DNA of 11,835 bases from Candidatus Cibiobacter qucibialis (GCA_004000625.1 SAUS01000070.1:1-11835), one strand, 5' to 3'; positions 1 through 6,900 are shown, counted from the stretch's first letter. Made by a program: numbers and translations. The notes: generated from the sequence alone by a model not told the origin.

Positions 1-55
1 CCGCAGCTGCCGGAGCGGTGCTTAAGCCGCAAGGCGGGAATTGTGCGGTGTTGCC
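1..55 (+). mobile_element. MITE-like repeat, copy 1 (right end only)
   Basis: These 55 bases are identical to the last 55 bases of the complete copy at 11519-11690 and end in the same terminal inverted repeat (GTGCGGTGTTGCC). The left part lies outside the window. The flank just after it is CTAA, which would be the right-hand target duplication if this copy follows the 4-bp rule seen for the two complete copies. It has no coding capacity. Confidence 0.85.
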
Positions 56-60
56 CTAAT

Positions 61-76
61 GTTGTAATGCTACAAC
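61..76. repeat. Small inverted repeat abutting a TTGACA box
   Basis: GTTGTA-ATGC-TACAAC is a perfect 6-bp-arm inverted repeat. It is directly followed by TTGACA at 77-82, with a weak -10 match TACCAT at 101-106 (18-bp spacing). This could be an operator over the -35 box of a rightward promoter, but the only thing downstream is the antisense strand of malQ. It may equally be chance in an AT-rich spacer. The rest of 56-179 holds no gene and no convincing terminator for malQ. Confidence 0.25.
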
Positions 77-179
77 TTGACATAAAATCTTTGTATATTT
101 TACCATACCGTGCATGTTTTTCCCATACCCGCATTACACAAAGAATTGCTTAATAATAAAAGTATTACTGTTCAAAAAA

Positions 180-1814
180 TCACTTTGCACTTTTTGCTGC
201 TTTTTTCGCCGGTGCTGTCGTTTTTTCCTCTTTTGCGTCAGCCGCCTTAGCCTTGGGCTGCGGGGCGGGCGCTTTTTCCTTTTTCGGCTCCGCTTCCGGC
301 AGGGGTTCCGCGCGGAAATACCGTGCGCTCATCTCGTGGATCTTCCGCGCCAGCGCGGGGGTCAGGTCCTTAGCAGCAACGCGCCACTGCCAGTTGCCCG
401 CCGGGTTGCCGGGGGTGTTCATGCGGGCTTCGCTGCCTTTTTCCAGCCAGTCGGCCATCGTCACAATAGCCAGCTCCGCCGGGCTTGCCAGCACACCGCG
501 CAGCAGGCCGGTGATCTCGCCCTCCTGCTCGGTCAGGGCAAAATATGCCTTGGCCTGTTTGCGCTGGGCGGGGGTGGTTTCGTTTTCCAGCCAGCCGCGC
601 AGGGTGTTATTGTCATGGGTGCCGGGGTAAGCCACGCAGTGGGCCGGGTAGTTATGCGGCAGGTCCACGCTATCGGTGCCGTTCAGACTGAACTGCAGCA
701 CCTTCATGCCGGGGAATCCGCTTTCCGCCAGCAGCACACGGACGGAATCAAAAATTTCGCCCAGATCCTCGGCCACAATGGGCAGGTCACCCAGAGCGGT
801 GCGCAGAGCGCGGAACAGGTCCATGCCGGGGCCCTGTTCCCACTTGCCGCCGCGGGCGTTTTCGTCCCCCGCCGGGATAGCCCAATAGGTATCAAAGCCG
901 CGGAAGTGGTCAATACGCAGGATATCATAAATGCTCAGCGCATGGCGCACGCGGCGCACCCACCAGGCATAGTTGGTACGCTTGTGGTAGGCCCAGTCAT
1001 ACAGCGGGTTGCCCCACAGCTGGCCATCCTCGGCAAAATAGTCCGGCGGGCAGCCAGCCACGCGGCGGGGGTGGCCCTCGCTGTCCATCTCAAACAGCTC
1101 ACGGCCTGCCCACGCATCGGCAGAATCCGCCGCTACATAGATGGGAATATCGCCCATGATCTTGATGCCCTTGCTGTTGGCATATGCTTTCAGGGCCTGC
1201 CACTGCTTGGCGAACTCATACTGCACAAAGGCCCAAAAGCCCAGTTCATCGGCATGGCCGATGCGGAACTCTTCCAGCGCCTTGGGGTCGCGCAGGCGCA
1301 GCGGGGCAGGCCAGGTCTGCCAGTCGCACATCTTGTTTTCTTCTTTGATTGCCATGTACAGGCAGTAATCCGGCAGCCAGGCATCGCTCAAAAAGGTAAA
1401 ACGGTACCAGTCATCGCTGTAGGGGGTATCGTACCCCGGCACCGGGCGCTGCTGCAAAAATGCGGCGTATGCCTTGCGCAGCACCTTGTAGCGCTTTTGG
1501 TACAGCAGGGCATAGTCACAGTAATTGGGGTTGGTGCCCCAATTTTCTTTGGCGTAATCTTCTGGCTTCAGCAGGCCATCCGCAGCCAGCTGATCCAGGT
1601 CAATAAAATACGGGTTGCCCGCAAAAGCCGAGCAGCTCTGGTACGGGCTGTCGCCATACGAAGTCGGGCCAACGGGCAGGATCTGCCACACGCTCTGTCC
1701 GGCCAGCACCAGAAAATCCACAAAATCTCTGGCAGCCTGGCCCATGGAGCCAATGCCATACCCGCCCGGCAGGCTGGAAACCGGCATCAGGATACCGCTG
1801 CAACGCTTCTTCAT
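180..1814 (-). CDS. malQ: 4-alpha-glucanotransferase (amylomaltase), GH77
   Basis: A cytoplasmic GH77 enzyme that cuts alpha-1,4 glucan chains and transfers the released glucan to another maltooligosaccharide or glucose, in maltodextrin and glycogen use. The 544-residue protein shows the family's motifs: GDIPIYVAADSADAW (221-235), RIDHFRG with the expected nucleophile D302, VAEDLG with acid/base E349, and GTHDN with D401. The start at 1814 was chosen over the longer reading from 1886 because the conserved N-terminus (KRCSGILMPVSSLP) begins there and an AAGGAG site precedes it by about 10 nt. The enzyme fold should end near residue 502. The last ~42 residues are a low-complexity Lys/Ala/Pro/Glu tail that is not typical of MalQ. 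It follows the binding-protein gene by 81 nt and is probably co-transcribed with it. Confidence 0.95.
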   Translation of the reverse strand: MKKRCSGILMPVSSLPGGYGIGSMGQAARDFVDFLVLAGQSVWQILPVGPTSYGDSPYQSCSAFAGNPYFIDLDQLAADGLLKPEDYAKENWGTNPNYCDYALLYQKRYKVLRKAYAAFLQQRPVPGYDTPYSDDWYRFTFLSDAWLPDYCLYMAIKEENKMCDWQTWPAPLRLRDPKALEEFRIGHADELGFWAFVQYEFAKQWQALKAYANSKGIKIMGDIPIYVAADSADAWAGRELFEMDSEGHPRRVAGCPPDYFAEDGQLWGNPLYDWAYHKRTNYAWWVRRVRHALSIYDILRIDHFRGFDTYWAIPAGDENARGGKWEQGPGMDLFRALRTALGDLPIVAEDLGEIFDSVRVLLAESGFPGMKVLQFSLNGTDSVDLPHNYPAHCVAYPGTHDNNTLRGWLENETTPAQRKQAKAYFALTEQEGEITGLLRGVLASPAELAIVTMADWLEKGSEARMNTPGNPAGNWQWRVAAKDLTPALARKIHEMSARYFRAEPLPEAEPKKEKAPAPQPKAKAADAKEEKTTAPAKKAAKSAK

Positions 1815-1861
1815 TTTTTCTCTTCTCCTTAAAACTTTTTGTATTCCGCAAAGGCCATCTA

Positions 1862-1888
1862 GGGTGCGCCTGTTTTTCAGGTACACCC
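1862..1888 (-). other. Intergenic hairpin between the lipoprotein gene and malQ
   Basis: On the minus strand GGGTGTACCTG and CAGGCGCACCC form an 11-bp stem (one G-U, one mismatch) around a loop of five A. No U-run follows, so it is not a canonical intrinsic terminator. It could stabilise the 3' end of the upstream message or partly reduce read-through into malQ. Confidence 0.45.
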
Positions 1889-1895
1889 CGGGGCA

Positions 1896-3293
1896 TCAGT
1901 TATCGTCTGCTTCGGCGCTTTCTGCGCCAAGGGCCGCCATCACGGCGCTGCGCCAGGCAGCGGCGGCATCTTCATCCCACAGGCCATCCCGCAGGGCAAT
2001 GCCATCCGCTTCATAATACAGCCCGCGCTGGGCCTGCTGCAATGCGGCGGCCTGGGTTTTGTCCAGCGCTGCGCCAGGCAGAATACCGGCTGTCACCTGC
2101 GCCGCCTGCATGGCCGCGGCGGCGTTCTGGTTGCTGCCAGTACCCCAGGGGGTGATCAGGTCCAGGGTGTCGATCAACGCGCTCTCCCCCGCCTTGCTGG
2201 TGTACAGCCACAAAACAGCGGCGGCTGCGGCGCGGGCGCTCTCCTCATCGGCATCCGCCGGGATAGCCAGCCAGGCACGGTTGGCCAAAATGGGGTAATT
2301 CATCAGCCCGGCCAGGTTGAACCGCTGGTTGGCAATGTCGGCTTCGGTCAGGTTATTTTTGATGGGCAGCCACACCAGCGCGTCTTTCTGGGCGCTGCTC
2401 AACGCTGCGCCGCTGTCACTGATCAGGTCGGCCAGGTAGCCGCGGTAGAACAGGGCATTGCCCTGCTGGAACAGATACTTGCTGGTCCATAGGTCTGCAA
2501 TGCCGGCCTGCCAGGCGCTGTTGGCATCTTCCAGCCGCAGCTCCTGCTCCAGCGCGTTCAGCGGACCGGTCAGGTTTTCTTCGGTCAGCGGCTCCCCCGC
2601 CGCCAGCAGGGCGGTGGTGTACAGCGCAGGGGTATTTTCCGCCACGCCGCCATCCCCGCTGTTGCCGCTAACCTCCGGTCCCTGGGCGGCAAACACGCCG
2701 TTCAGGTTTGCCAGTGTCTCCCGCCGCTCAGCGGGCAGGGTGTAAGCATTGCCGTTCAGCGTTACCTGCACAGCGCCGGGTTCCGCGCACCAATGGGTCA
2801 CAGCTGTTACGAAATCGAACCATTCCTCCCAGGTCGCAGCGCGCAGGTCGTCCAGCGCGGCATCGCTCTGCAAAAGCTCGGTCAGCACACGGTTATCCGC
2901 CCAATAGGCATACAGGCTCTGGCCCACCGGCAGGGCGGTGACGGTGCTTTCCGTATCCAGTCCGGCACGCTGCGCGGCGGCGGCCAGCAGCTCGTTCTCC
3001 GCCAGATTCTTCCAGGTTCCATCATCCTGCGGCGGGGCATCCAGAATGACCAGGTCCGCCGTTTCGGTCTCAAAGCTGTTTTGCAGCGTCACATTCTGCG
3101 CCTGGGCATACAGCTCCAGCGCGCCAACAGCAGCGCTGGTGTCCAGCAGGCCGTTCACCGTCAGGCTTTGGGGTGCCGCGGTGGGCACGGCCTGGCTGGG
3201 TGCTGCGGTTTCGCCGGTAGCAGCCGCCCCTTGGCCCGCGCAGCCCGCCAGCAGGCAGCTGCTCAAAACCAGTGCTGAGATTCGTTTTTTCAT
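1896..3293 (-). CDS. Lipoprotein, putative carbohydrate ABC transporter substrate-binding protein
   Basis: A 465-residue exported lipoprotein. The N-terminus MKKRISALVLSSCLLAGC has a positively charged start, a hydrophobic core and the lipobox LAGC, so C18 would be lipidated and anchor the protein on the outer face of the membrane. The middle and C-terminal parts resemble family 1 sugar-binding proteins: a stretch where a short-lived helix reads FQQGNALFYRGYLADL, then a WLPIKNN strand, then WLAIPADADEESARAAAAAVLWLY, the usual 'ordinary-residue then helix' pattern of that fold. The family call is by resemblance only. The neighbour malQ supports a maltooligosaccharide ligand, but no permease or ATPase gene is in the window. 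Start ATG 3293 has an AAAGGGGG site upstream. The tail of the protein is Ala/Asp rich. Confidence 0.6.
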   Translation of the reverse strand: MKKRISALVLSSCLLAGCAGQGAAATGETAAPSQAVPTAAPQSLTVNGLLDTSAAVGALELYAQAQNVTLQNSFETETADLVILDAPPQDDGTWKNLAENELLAAAAQRAGLDTESTVTALPVGQSLYAYWADNRVLTELLQSDAALDDLRAATWEEWFDFVTAVTHWCAEPGAVQVTLNGNAYTLPAERRETLANLNGVFAAQGPEVSGNSGDGGVAENTPALYTTALLAAGEPLTEENLTGPLNALEQELRLEDANSAWQAGIADLWTSKYLFQQGNALFYRGYLADLISDSGAALSSAQKDALVWLPIKNNLTEADIANQRFNLAGLMNYPILANRAWLAIPADADEESARAAAAAVLWLYTSKAGESALIDTLDLITPWGTGSNQNAAAAMQAAQVTAGILPGAALDKTQAAALQQAQRGLYYEADGIALRDGLWDEDAAAAWRSAVMAALGAESAEADDN

Positions 3294-3313
3294 ATGGTTC
3301 CCGCCCCCTTTCC

Positions 3314-3336
3314 GGCTCCCACCTTGCCGGGGAGCC
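3314..3336 (-). promoter_or_regulatory. Leader hairpin of the binding-protein message
   Basis: GGCTCCC (3314-3320) and GGGAGCC (3330-3336) are perfect inverted arms, extendable by one C-G pair, with a 9-nt loop. The hairpin lies in the 5' leader of the minus-strand lipoprotein message, just upstream of its purine-rich ribosome site. It could affect message stability or translation. No riboswitch class was recognised. Confidence 0.4.
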
Positions 3337-3358
3337 GCCGGAATTATAACTGATTTTT

Positions 3359-3387
3359 ATTATAACGGATTTGAACTGTTTTTTCCA
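3359..3387 (-). promoter_or_regulatory. Promoter for the lipoprotein-malQ operon
   Basis: On the minus strand TGGAAA (3387-3382) and TATAAT (3364-3359) are separated by 17 bp, a reasonable sigma-A type promoter. A second TATAAT on the same strand lies at 3348-3343 and could give an alternative start, but it lacks a good -35 box. Confidence 0.55.
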
Positions 3388-3407
3388 CTGCCGTTTTATG
3401 CTATAAT
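3379..3407 (+). promoter_or_regulatory. Promoter for the alaX-trmB operon
   Basis: TATAAT at 3402-3407 is preceded by TGC, an extended -10 motif. The -35 region (TTTTTT, 3379-3384, 17-bp spacing) is poor. The box lies 32 nt upstream of the AlaX-like start codon. It physically overlaps the -35 region of the divergent minus-strand promoter. Confidence 0.6.
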
Positions 3408-3439
3408 GTAAAAATATTCCGAAAGGGGGATGACCTTGC

Positions 3440-4600
3440 ATGCCCGCAACGGCAAAACTATACGAAACAGACCCATATGTTCAAACTTTTACCGCCACGG
3501 TGCTTGTCTGCACCCCGGCCGGGGAACAGTTTGCCGTGCAGCTGGACCGGACCGCCTTTTACCCGGAGGGCGGCGGCCAGCCCTGCGATACCGGTGCGCT
3601 GGGCACCGCCCTTGTAACGGATGTGCAGGAGCATGGCGGCGTGATCACCCACACTGTCAGCGCAGCGCTGCCGGTTGGGCAGACGGTGGAAGGCCGCATT
3701 GATTGGGCGCGCCGCCGCGACCATATGGAGCAGCACACCGGTGAACACATTTTAAGCGGCACTTTGCACCGCCTGTTTGGGGCGGAGAATGTGGGCTTTC
3801 ACATCGGTTCCCCCGCGGTGCGGATGGATATGAGCGTTCCGCTGACCGCCGGCCAGCTGGCCGAAGCAGAAGCCCAGGCCAACGCGGTGATCCGTGCGGA
3901 CGCCCCGGTGCGCTGCTGGTACCCCGCGCCGGAAGACCTTGCAAAACTGACCTACCGCAGCAAAAAGGAAATTGACGGTGCGGTGCGGCTGGTAGATGCC
4001 GGCGGGGCCGACCTGTGCGCCTGCTGCGGCACCCATGTTTCCACCACCGGCCAGGTGGGGGCCATCAAAATTTTGAGCGCCCAAAGCTACAAGGGCGGCA
4101 CCCGGCTGGCGGTTGTGTGCGGGGAGCGTGCGCATCAGTCCATTGCTGCCGCCTGGCAGGATGCCGCCGCGGTGGGCACCCTGTTAAGCTCCGCCCCCGG
4201 TCGCCTGCTGCCCGCCGTGCAAAACCTGCAAACGGCAGAAGCTGCCCTCAAGCAGCGCCTTGCCGCCATGCAGAACGCATTGTCCGAAGCACTGGCCCAA
4301 GCCGCCGTGCCCGGCCAGCCTGCTGTGCTGCACTGTGACGGTGCGGACGGCGACGGACTGCGGCGGATCTGTTTGGCGGTATCGGCCCGCACCAACGCGC
4401 TGACGGCGGTGCTGGCCTCCGGCGGGCAGGGCCTCGCCTATGCGCTCTGCCTGCCCGGCGGGGATGTGCGCCCGGTGTGCAAGGCGCTGAATGAAGCGTT
4501 CGGCGGGCGGGGCGGCGGCAAGCCCGGCTTTTGCCAGGGCAGCCTTGCCTGCACTGATTTTGCCGATGTCCAGAATTTTTTAGTGAATTATCATGAGTGA
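3440..4600 (+). CDS. Alanyl-tRNA editing protein, AlaX type with DHHA1 domain
   Basis: A free-standing trans-editing enzyme that hydrolyses mischarged tRNA-Ala (Ser- or Gly-tRNA-Ala) in the cytoplasm. The 386-residue protein has the N-terminal AlaRS-like segment (FYPEGGGQPCDTG, 40-52), then the zinc-binding editing core with HTGEH (99-103) and CCGTH (195-199). The C-terminal third (about 250-386) is a DHHA1-type domain ending with GGGKPGFCQGS (358-368), which makes it a long-form AlaX. The start at 3440 has GAAAGGGGG 10 nt upstream; the competing ATG at 3430 is in another frame and directly against that site. It is the first gene of a plus-strand operon and ends 11 nt before trmB. Confidence 0.92.
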   Translation: MPATAKLYETDPYVQTFTATVLVCTPAGEQFAVQLDRTAFYPEGGGQPCDTGALGTALVTDVQEHGGVITHTVSAALPVGQTVEGRIDWARRRDHMEQHTGEHILSGTLHRLFGAENVGFHIGSPAVRMDMSVPLTAGQLAEAEAQANAVIRADAPVRCWYPAPEDLAKLTYRSKKEIDGAVRLVDAGGADLCACCGTHVSTTGQVGAIKILSAQSYKGGTRLAVVCGERAHQSIAAAWQDAAAVGTLLSSAPGRLLPAVQNLQTAEAALKQRLAAMQNALSEALAQAAVPGQPAVLHCDGADGDGLRRICLAVSARTNALTAVLASGGQGLAYALCLPGGDVRPVCKALNEAFGGRGGGKPGFCQGSLACTDFADVQNFLVNYHE

Positions 4601-4611
4601 GGTATTGTTGT

Positions 4612-5367
4612 ATGCGTATGCGTTTTAAGCCCTATGCCAGACCGGAACTGCTGGCCTGCGATTTCCATGTTCACGAACCGCTGACCCATGCCGGGCACTG
4701 GCATGAGCTGTATGCCCGGCCGGAGCAGCCCCTGCACCTGGAGCTTGGCTGCGGCAAGGGCGGCTTTTTGAGCCAGCTGGCCCCCCTGCACCCTGATATC
4801 AACTACCTTGGCATTGATATCACGGATAAGGTCCTGATTTTGGCCAAGCGCAAGGTGGAAGCCGCTTATGCCGCCGCTCAGCTGCCGCCGGATAATGTCA
4901 AGATCGCCTCGCTGGATATCGAGCGGCTTTCCGGCGTGTTCAGCCCGGCGGATACCGTGCAGCGCATCTACATCAACTTCTGCAACCCGTGGAGCAAAAA
5001 CGCTGGCAGCAACAAGCACCGCCTGACCCACCCGCGCCAGCTGCTGCAGTACCGCGCTTTGATGCCGGAGGGTTCCGAAATCTACTTCAAGACCGATGAC
5101 GATGACCTGTTCCGGGACAGCCTGGGTTACTTTCCCGCTGCCGGGTTCGAGATTACCTGGCAGACCTTTGATCTGCACAAGAATGAGCCGGACTGGAACC
5201 TGCGCACCGAGCACGAGGGCATGTTCAGCGAACAGGGCATTCCCATCAAGGCGCTGATTGCCCGCAAGGGGCCGGATTCCAGCGTGACCTGGGTGGAGCC
5301 CAAAGAGCTGGCCCGCCGCCTGGAACCGGAGGAAGAAGCCGACCCCGCCGGGGAGGTACAGGAATGA
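4612..5367 (+). CDS. trmB: tRNA (guanine-N7-)-methyltransferase
   Basis: A cytoplasmic SAM-dependent enzyme that makes m7G46 in the tRNA variable loop. The 251-residue protein shows the SAM-binding ELGCGKGGFL (44-53), YLGIDI (65-70), INFCNPWSK (121-129), LTHPRQLLQY (138-147), YFKTDDDDLF (158-167) and the TEHE box (199-202). The ATG at 4612 was preferred to the GTG at 4597 because MRMRFKPYARPEL matches the usual family N-terminus and a GAGG site sits 9 nt upstream. The usual DPWPK reads NPWSK and the following basic run is altered (see findings). An acidic tail of about 25 residues closes the protein. It overlaps the next gene by an ATGA junction. Confidence 0.95.
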   Translation: MRMRFKPYARPELLACDFHVHEPLTHAGHWHELYARPEQPLHLELGCGKGGFLSQLAPLHPDINYLGIDITDKVLILAKRKVEAAYAAAQLPPDNVKIASLDIERLSGVFSPADTVQRIYINFCNPWSKNAGSNKHRLTHPRQLLQYRALMPEGSEIYFKTDDDDLFRDSLGYFPAAGFEITWQTFDLHKNEPDWNLRTEHEGMFSEQGIPIKALIARKGPDSSVTWVEPKELARRLEPEEEADPAGEVQE

Positions 5368-6320
5368 CCACTTATGCCCTGCTGCATACGATATTTTTCT
5401 TTTTCGTCTATGCGTTCCTGGGCTGGTGCGTGGAGGTTGCCTATGCAGCCATCACCACGCGGGAGCTGGTCAACCGCGGATTCTTGAACGGCCCAATCTG
5501 CCCCATTTACGGCTGCGGCATGACGGTAATGATCGCCGTTCTCGGCCGTTTTACCATGCCAGGCAGCGATATGGCATGGTACCAGAACGTACTGGTTGCC
5601 TTTTTCGGCGGCATGGTCATCACCACGCTGGTGGAGCTGGTTGGCGGGTACATCCTGTACAAGATGTTCCACACCCGCTGGTGGGACTATTCCATGTATC
5701 GCTTTAACCTGGGCGGGTTCATCTGCCCGCAGTTCTCCTTGCTGTGGGGGCTGGGCAGCGTGCTGCTGATGGTGGTGGTTCACCCGCTGCTCAGCAAGCC
5801 GAGCGCCGCTATCCCCACCCTTGTGCTGATCTGGCTGGATGTTATTTTCGGCGGCCTGTTCCTGGCGGATCTGATCGTATCCGCCATTCAGGCTGTCGGC
5901 TTCAGCAAACAGCTGGCCCGCATTGATGAGCTGCGCAAAGCCATGCGCACCACCAGCGATGCCCTGACCGAAGTGATTGGCACCAGCGCCATGACGATGG
6001 ACACCCTGCTGGATGAGCAGAAACTGCAGCTGACCCTGGCCGCCATGGAGGGTGCCACCAACGCCGCCGAGCTGCGTGACCAGCTGCGCGAACTGGCAGG
6101 CAAAGCCGGCACTCTGCGCGATACCACCATCCGCCTGAGCAAGCAGCGGTTCTTTGGCACCGGCCGTTTGCTGCGGGCCTTCCCGGACATGGTCCCCGAC
6201 CGCCGCGAAGCACTGGCCTCCCTGCGCGTTGGCCTGACCAAAGCCACCGCCCGCGCCAAAGCCGCCGCCAAACAGGCCGTAAAAACCGGCAAGAACGCCA
6301 TGAAAAAAGAAGACAAGTAA
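5364..6320 (+). CDS. CmpB-like integral membrane protein (putative ABC transporter type IV family)
   Basis: A 318-residue membrane protein of unknown function. The N-terminal half matches the family annotated as putative ABC transporter CmpB (PF06541) by the signatures FLGWCVEVAYA (18-28), NRGFLNGPICPIYG (37-50) and GGFICPQFSLLWG (117-129). About five hydrophobic segments are visible, near 6-30, 50-62, 73-98, 118-141 and 151-178. From about 181 to the end it is a cytoplasmic helical region, possibly coiled coil, closing with a Lys/Ala-rich stretch. Its start overlaps the trmB stop (ATGA), so translation is coupled. No ATPase partner is present, so the transporter name should not be taken as a proven function. 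Confidence 0.8.
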   Translation: MTTYALLHTIFFFFVYAFLGWCVEVAYAAITTRELVNRGFLNGPICPIYGCGMTVMIAVLGRFTMPGSDMAWYQNVLVAFFGGMVITTLVELVGGYILYKMFHTRWWDYSMYRFNLGGFICPQFSLLWGLGSVLLMVVVHPLLSKPSAAIPTLVLIWLDVIFGGLFLADLIVSAIQAVGFSKQLARIDELRKAMRTTSDALTEVIGTSAMTMDTLLDEQKLQLTLAAMEGATNAAELRDQLRELAGKAGTLRDTTIRLSKQRFFGTGRLLRAFPDMVPDRREALASLRVGLTKATARAKAAAKQAVKTGKNAMKKEDK

Positions 6321-6340
6321 ATATCTCCCTATACCAAAAG

Positions 6341-6390
6341 CCGCCGGGCAGCAAGCAAAGCACTTGCCGCCCGGCGGTTTTGTTGTTTTT
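6341..6390 (+). terminator. Rho-independent terminator of the alaX-trmB operon
   Basis: CCGCCGGGCAGCAAG (6341-6355) pairs with CTTGCCGCCCGGCGG (6363-6377), a 15-bp stem with one mismatch and a 7-nt loop. It is followed by TTTTGTTGTTTTT. It begins 20 nt after the stop codon. A short A-run before the stem could also give weak activity in the other direction. Confidence 0.93.
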
Positions 6391-6412
6391 GTTTGTAGTT
6401 TGGGATTTTTAA

Positions 6413-6584
6413 GGCAATACCGCATAATTCTAAGTGCCGATACGGCGAGCGAGGTGCGGCAGATGCTAAGCCAAAAGCGCAGATAATACTGGATGTCTTA
6501 TCGAGCATTTTGGCAACGCAGATGCCGTGCCGCAGCCGCCGGAGCGGTGCTTAAGCCGTAAGGCGGGAATTGTGCGGTGTTGCC
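6413..6584 (+). mobile_element. MITE-like repeat, copy 2 (complete, 172 bp)
   Basis: The element begins GGCAATACCGCATAATTC and ends GGGAATTGTGCGGTGTTGCC; the reverse complement of the end (GGCAACACCGCACAATTC) matches the start at 16 of 18 bases. TTAA stands directly on both sides (6409-6412 and 6585-6588), a 4-bp target duplication. It differs from the copy at 11519 at three positions (6467, 6537, 6559). An internal pair GCCAAAA / TTTTGGC suggests a long folded transcript. It encodes no transposase, so it would move in trans. The 4-bp AT-rich target and GG-starting ends fit an IS5-group-like transposase, which is inference. Confidence 0.88.
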
Positions 6585-6600
6585 TTAAGGTTTGTGGCGT

Positions 6601-6679
6601 GGAACCACCCCTCACCGGCTTTCGCCGGAGCTCCCCTTTGAGGGGAGCTGGACGCGAAGCGGCCTGAGGGGCGGTTTCC
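6601..6679. repeat. Cloverleaf-shaped palindromic repeat
   Basis: Outer arms GGAACCACCCCTCA (6601-6614) and TGAGGGGCGGTTTCC (6665-6679) enclose three hairpins: CCGGC-TTTC-GCCGG (6615-6628), a perfect AGCTCCCCT-TTG-AGGGGAGCT (6629-6649), and GGACGC-GAA-GCGGCC (6650-6664, one mismatch). There is no T-run or ORF. It resembles the class of dispersed intergenic palindromes common in gut Clostridia, but I see only one copy here. Confidence 0.75.
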
Positions 6680-6687
6680 CGCTGCCA

Positions 6688-6755
6688 GGCTAAAAATTTG
6701 CAGGGAACGACACCTGCATCGGCCCGCATGACGGGCCTTGCCAAATATTTTGCCC
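6688..6755. repeat. Second palindromic repeat with two inner hairpins
   Basis: Imperfect AT-rich outer arms (GGCTAAAAATTTG from 6688, and its partner CAAATATTTTGCC to about 6753) enclose GCAGG/CCTGC (6700-6704, 6713-6717) and a perfect GGCCCG/CGGGCC (6721-6726, 6732-6737). It has no coding capacity. It follows the cloverleaf repeat at once and may be part of the same composite element. Confidence 0.55.
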
Positions 6756-6769
6756 CTGAATACCGCAAA

Positions 6770-6805
6770 CACCCGCGGGCGCACAATCTGCGCCCCTACG
6801 GGTGG
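6770..6805. repeat. Third palindromic repeat, nested GC-rich hairpin
   Basis: CACCCG and CGGGTG form the outer arms around GGGCGC-ACAATCT-GCGCCC (6778-6783 and 6791-6796). On the minus strand the unit reads as a GTAGGGGCGC-type palindrome, a style of dispersed repeat often seen in gut Clostridia. No terminator-like T-run follows on either strand. Confidence 0.5.
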
Positions 6806-6843
6806 GCAGCCATTAAAACCTGATGATTTCATTCCAAATGTGT

Positions 6844-6870
6844 GGTAGGGTTGGGTGACCCTATCCTACC
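6844..6870. repeat. Hairpin at the end of the FHA/ABC operon
   Basis: GGTAGGGTTGGG and CCCTATCCTACC form a stem of about 12 bp with one wobble and one mismatch around TGA. It lies about 30 nt downstream of the permease stop on the minus strand. A run of seven T on that strand precedes the stem rather than following it, so it is not a canonical terminator, though it could protect or end the minus-strand message. Confidence 0.5.
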
Positions 6871-6900
6871 GTGAAAAAAATGCCGATTGTGCTGTACCGA

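Noticed and set aside
114..1832. A 572-codon plus-strand open frame opposite malQ
   Set aside because: It is the mirror of a GC-rich coding gene: low-complexity His/Gln/Ala/Val composition, no ribosome site and no recognisable domain, while the minus strand has full GH77 motifs.
5127..6425. A 432-codon minus-strand open frame over the CmpB-like gene
   Set aside because: It crosses the trmB/CmpB junction and the strong terminator and has shadow-like composition; the plus frame has conserved membrane motifs.
6601..6870. CRISPR array or tRNA cluster
   Set aside because: The palindromes differ from one another, with no repeat-spacer regularity, and no tRNA features such as a T-loop or anticodon arm are seen; the cloverleaf shape alone is not enough.
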